Source: Streptomyces ardesiacus (GTDB lineage: Bacteria > Actinomycetota > Actinomycetes > Streptomycetales > Streptomycetaceae). Taken from it: a stretch of DNA of 64,000 nucleotides. A program made the position numbers and the translations under genes. The stretch spans positions 186,001-250,000 of the forward strand of contig NZ_BEWC01000010.1 in the NCBI RefSeq assembly GCF_003112575.1, given 5' to 3'. Below, in pieces: positions 63,046 through 64,000 of the stretch. The notes under the pieces were generated by a model that was not told the origin of the DNA, ran no database searches, and saw only the letters and a list, made by a program, of their open reading frames with translations. The stretch's first letter is position 1. Each line of letters opens with the position of its first letter.

Positions 63046-64000
63046 CCTGGGTGCAGCCCGAGGACCTGGTCGGCCACGAACTGCGCCAGGCACGGCTGGA
63101 GGGCCGCGACGCCTCGGCGGTCGCGGCCCGCTGGCGGGCGGCGGGCGGCGACGAGGCCCCGCCCCGGGCGGGCGCCTCCGCCGGGCCCGTCCCTGCGCGC
63201 CTGCGCCGTCTGGCCGAGGACCTCCTGGACGAACTGGCTCGCCTGCCCCGCCCCTCGGCGGACGACGAGCCGACCGACCTCGGCCAAATCAGGGCACGGT
63301 GCCCCGACTGGCCGTCCCCGCGCCCCGCCGCCCGCGTCTCCCCCGCCCGCCTGGAGGCCGCCTGGCTCGGCCGCGCCGCCGGCTGCCTGCTCGGCAAACC
63401 CGTCGAGAAGCTGCCCCTGACCGGCATCCGCCGCCTCGGCCGGGCCGCCGGCAACTGGCCCCCGGCCGCCTACTTCACCGCCCGGGGCGTGCCCCGCGAC
63501 CTGCTCGCCGCCCACCCCTGGAACCGCCGCTCCGCGTCCACCTCCCTCGCCGAGAACATCGACGGCATGCCGGAGGACGACGACCTCGACTACCCGCTCG
63601 TGAACCTCCTGCTCCTGCAGCGCCACGGCAGGGGCTTCCGCACCGAGGACGTGGCCCGCGTCTGGCTCGACGAACTCCCGCCCGGCCGCACCTTCACCGC
63701 CGAACGCCTCGCCCTGCGCAACCTCCTCACCGGCCTCGAACCCCCGGACACCGCCCGCCTGCGCAACCCCTTCCGCGAGTGGATCGGCGCCCTGATCCGC
63801 GCCGACGTGCACGGCTGGACCAACCCCGGCGACCCGGCCGCCGCCGCCGGACAGGCGCACCGCGACGCGACCCTGAGCCACACCGCCAACGGCGTCTACG
63901 CGGCCATGTTCGCGGCGGCCGTCATCGCCGCCGCGGCCCCCGACGACGCTCCCGACGTCCACGCCTGTCTGCGCGCCGGCCTCGCGGTCGTCCCGCCCGG
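63033..64000 (+). CDS. ADP-ribosylglycohydrolase family protein (paralogue 4, cut by window end)
   Basis: 322 residues are visible from ATG at 63033, which overlaps the previous gene by 13 bases; the frame is open to base 64000. An N-terminal domain of about 105 residues not seen in the other three (LTWVQPEDLVGHELRQARLE) precedes the ARH domain, which starts at LEAAWLGRAAGCLLGKPVEKL. The TDDT position reads PEDDDLDYP (180-188), and REWIGALIRADVHGWTNPGDP plus SHTANGVYAAMFAAA follow. This larger ARH subtype is common beside other ARH genes in Streptomyces. The second metal motif lies outside the window. Confidence 0.85.
   Translation, partial: MLRLTWVQPEDLVGHELRQARLEGRDASAVAARWRAAGGDEAPPRAGASAGPVPARLRRLAEDLLDELARLPRPSADDEPTDLGQIRARCPDWPSPRPAARVSPARLEAAWLGRAAGCLLGKPVEKLPLTGIRRLGRAAGNWPPAAYFTARGVPRDLLAAHPWNRRSASTSLAENIDGMPEDDDLDYPLVNLLLLQRHGRGFRTEDVARVWLDELPPGRTFTAERLALRNLLTGLEPPDTARLRNPFREWIGALIRADVHGWTNPGDPAAAAGQAHRDATLSHTANGVYAAMFAAAVIAAAAPDDAPDVHACLRAGLAVVPP

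Overview
The window is a 64-kb piece of a very GC-rich (roughly 73% G+C by eye) actinobacterial chromosome, almost certainly Streptomyces. The evidence is codon third positions dominated by G/C, many GTG starts, a whiJ/abaA-like cluster (XRE/DUF5753, DUF397 and an anti-sigma-type ATPase), DUF6343 and DUF574 proteins, a GH46 chitosanase, and core genes rpsA, coaE, polA, hrpB, pyk and gltBD in ordinary chromosomal context. I saw no IS element, prophage, CRISPR array or large biosynthetic cluster. The window is mostly core or conserved chromosome with a few accessory islands.

Layout. 1-5.7 kb: two SAM methyltransferases, a kinase-like protein without a P-loop, a DUF1772 membrane protein and the whiJ/abaA-like regulatory cluster around a divergent promoter region rich in inverted repeats. 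5.8-14.7 kb: small conserved enzymes (DUF899, FUSC transporter, nucleotidyltransferase, RidA, proline iminopeptidase, family-5 uracil-DNA glycosylase, S4 RNA-binding protein, DoxX, methyltransferase, DUF6343, TPR). 14.7-19.2 kb: coaE, a PAC2 protein and rpsA with its own near-consensus promoter and a strong terminator, then a divergent methyltransferase. 19.3-27.6 kb: hrpB, convergent with a secreted lytic transglycosylase; an unknown 128-aa protein; polA. 27.8-31.5 kb: a YdeP/FdhF-type molybdoenzyme, a hotdog thioesterase, and a membrane-anchored unknown protein.

31.8-37.5 kb is a complete branched-chain amino-acid ABC importer (binding protein, two permeases, two ATPases) with a hairpin after the binding-protein gene and a terminator at the end. 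It is followed by a PdtaR/ANTAR response regulator, an unusual short tRNA with anticodon CAA, pyruvate kinase and a Tat-exported 5'-nucleotidase. 42-44.8 kb is an overlapping decarboxylase plus N-hydroxylase pair that looks like the first half of a hydroxamate-siderophore pathway with no acyltransferase or synthetase beside it. Then come aminopeptidase N, chorismate mutase, an HExxH/zinc-ribbon protein, a SIMPL protein, a rhomboid lacking its catalytic histidine, and a chitosanase.

51.8-58.3 kb is the glutamate synthase operon gltB-gltD, with a candidate promoter and, further upstream, a site matching the GlnR box layout. After a VIT/CCC1-type metal transporter, the last 4.8 kb is an operon of four overlapping ADP-ribosylglycohydrolase paralogues whose metal-binding motifs differ from gene to gene; the fourth runs off the window.

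The best candidates for something new are the four-paralogue ADP-ribosylglycohydrolase operon, the orphan hydroxamate gene pair, the GlnR-like site at gltBD, the CAA-anticodon tRNA with a short variable loop, the His-less rhomboid, and several tandem duplications at gene ends and inside a terminator loop. All calls rest on reading the sequence and knowledge of the families; no database search was run.
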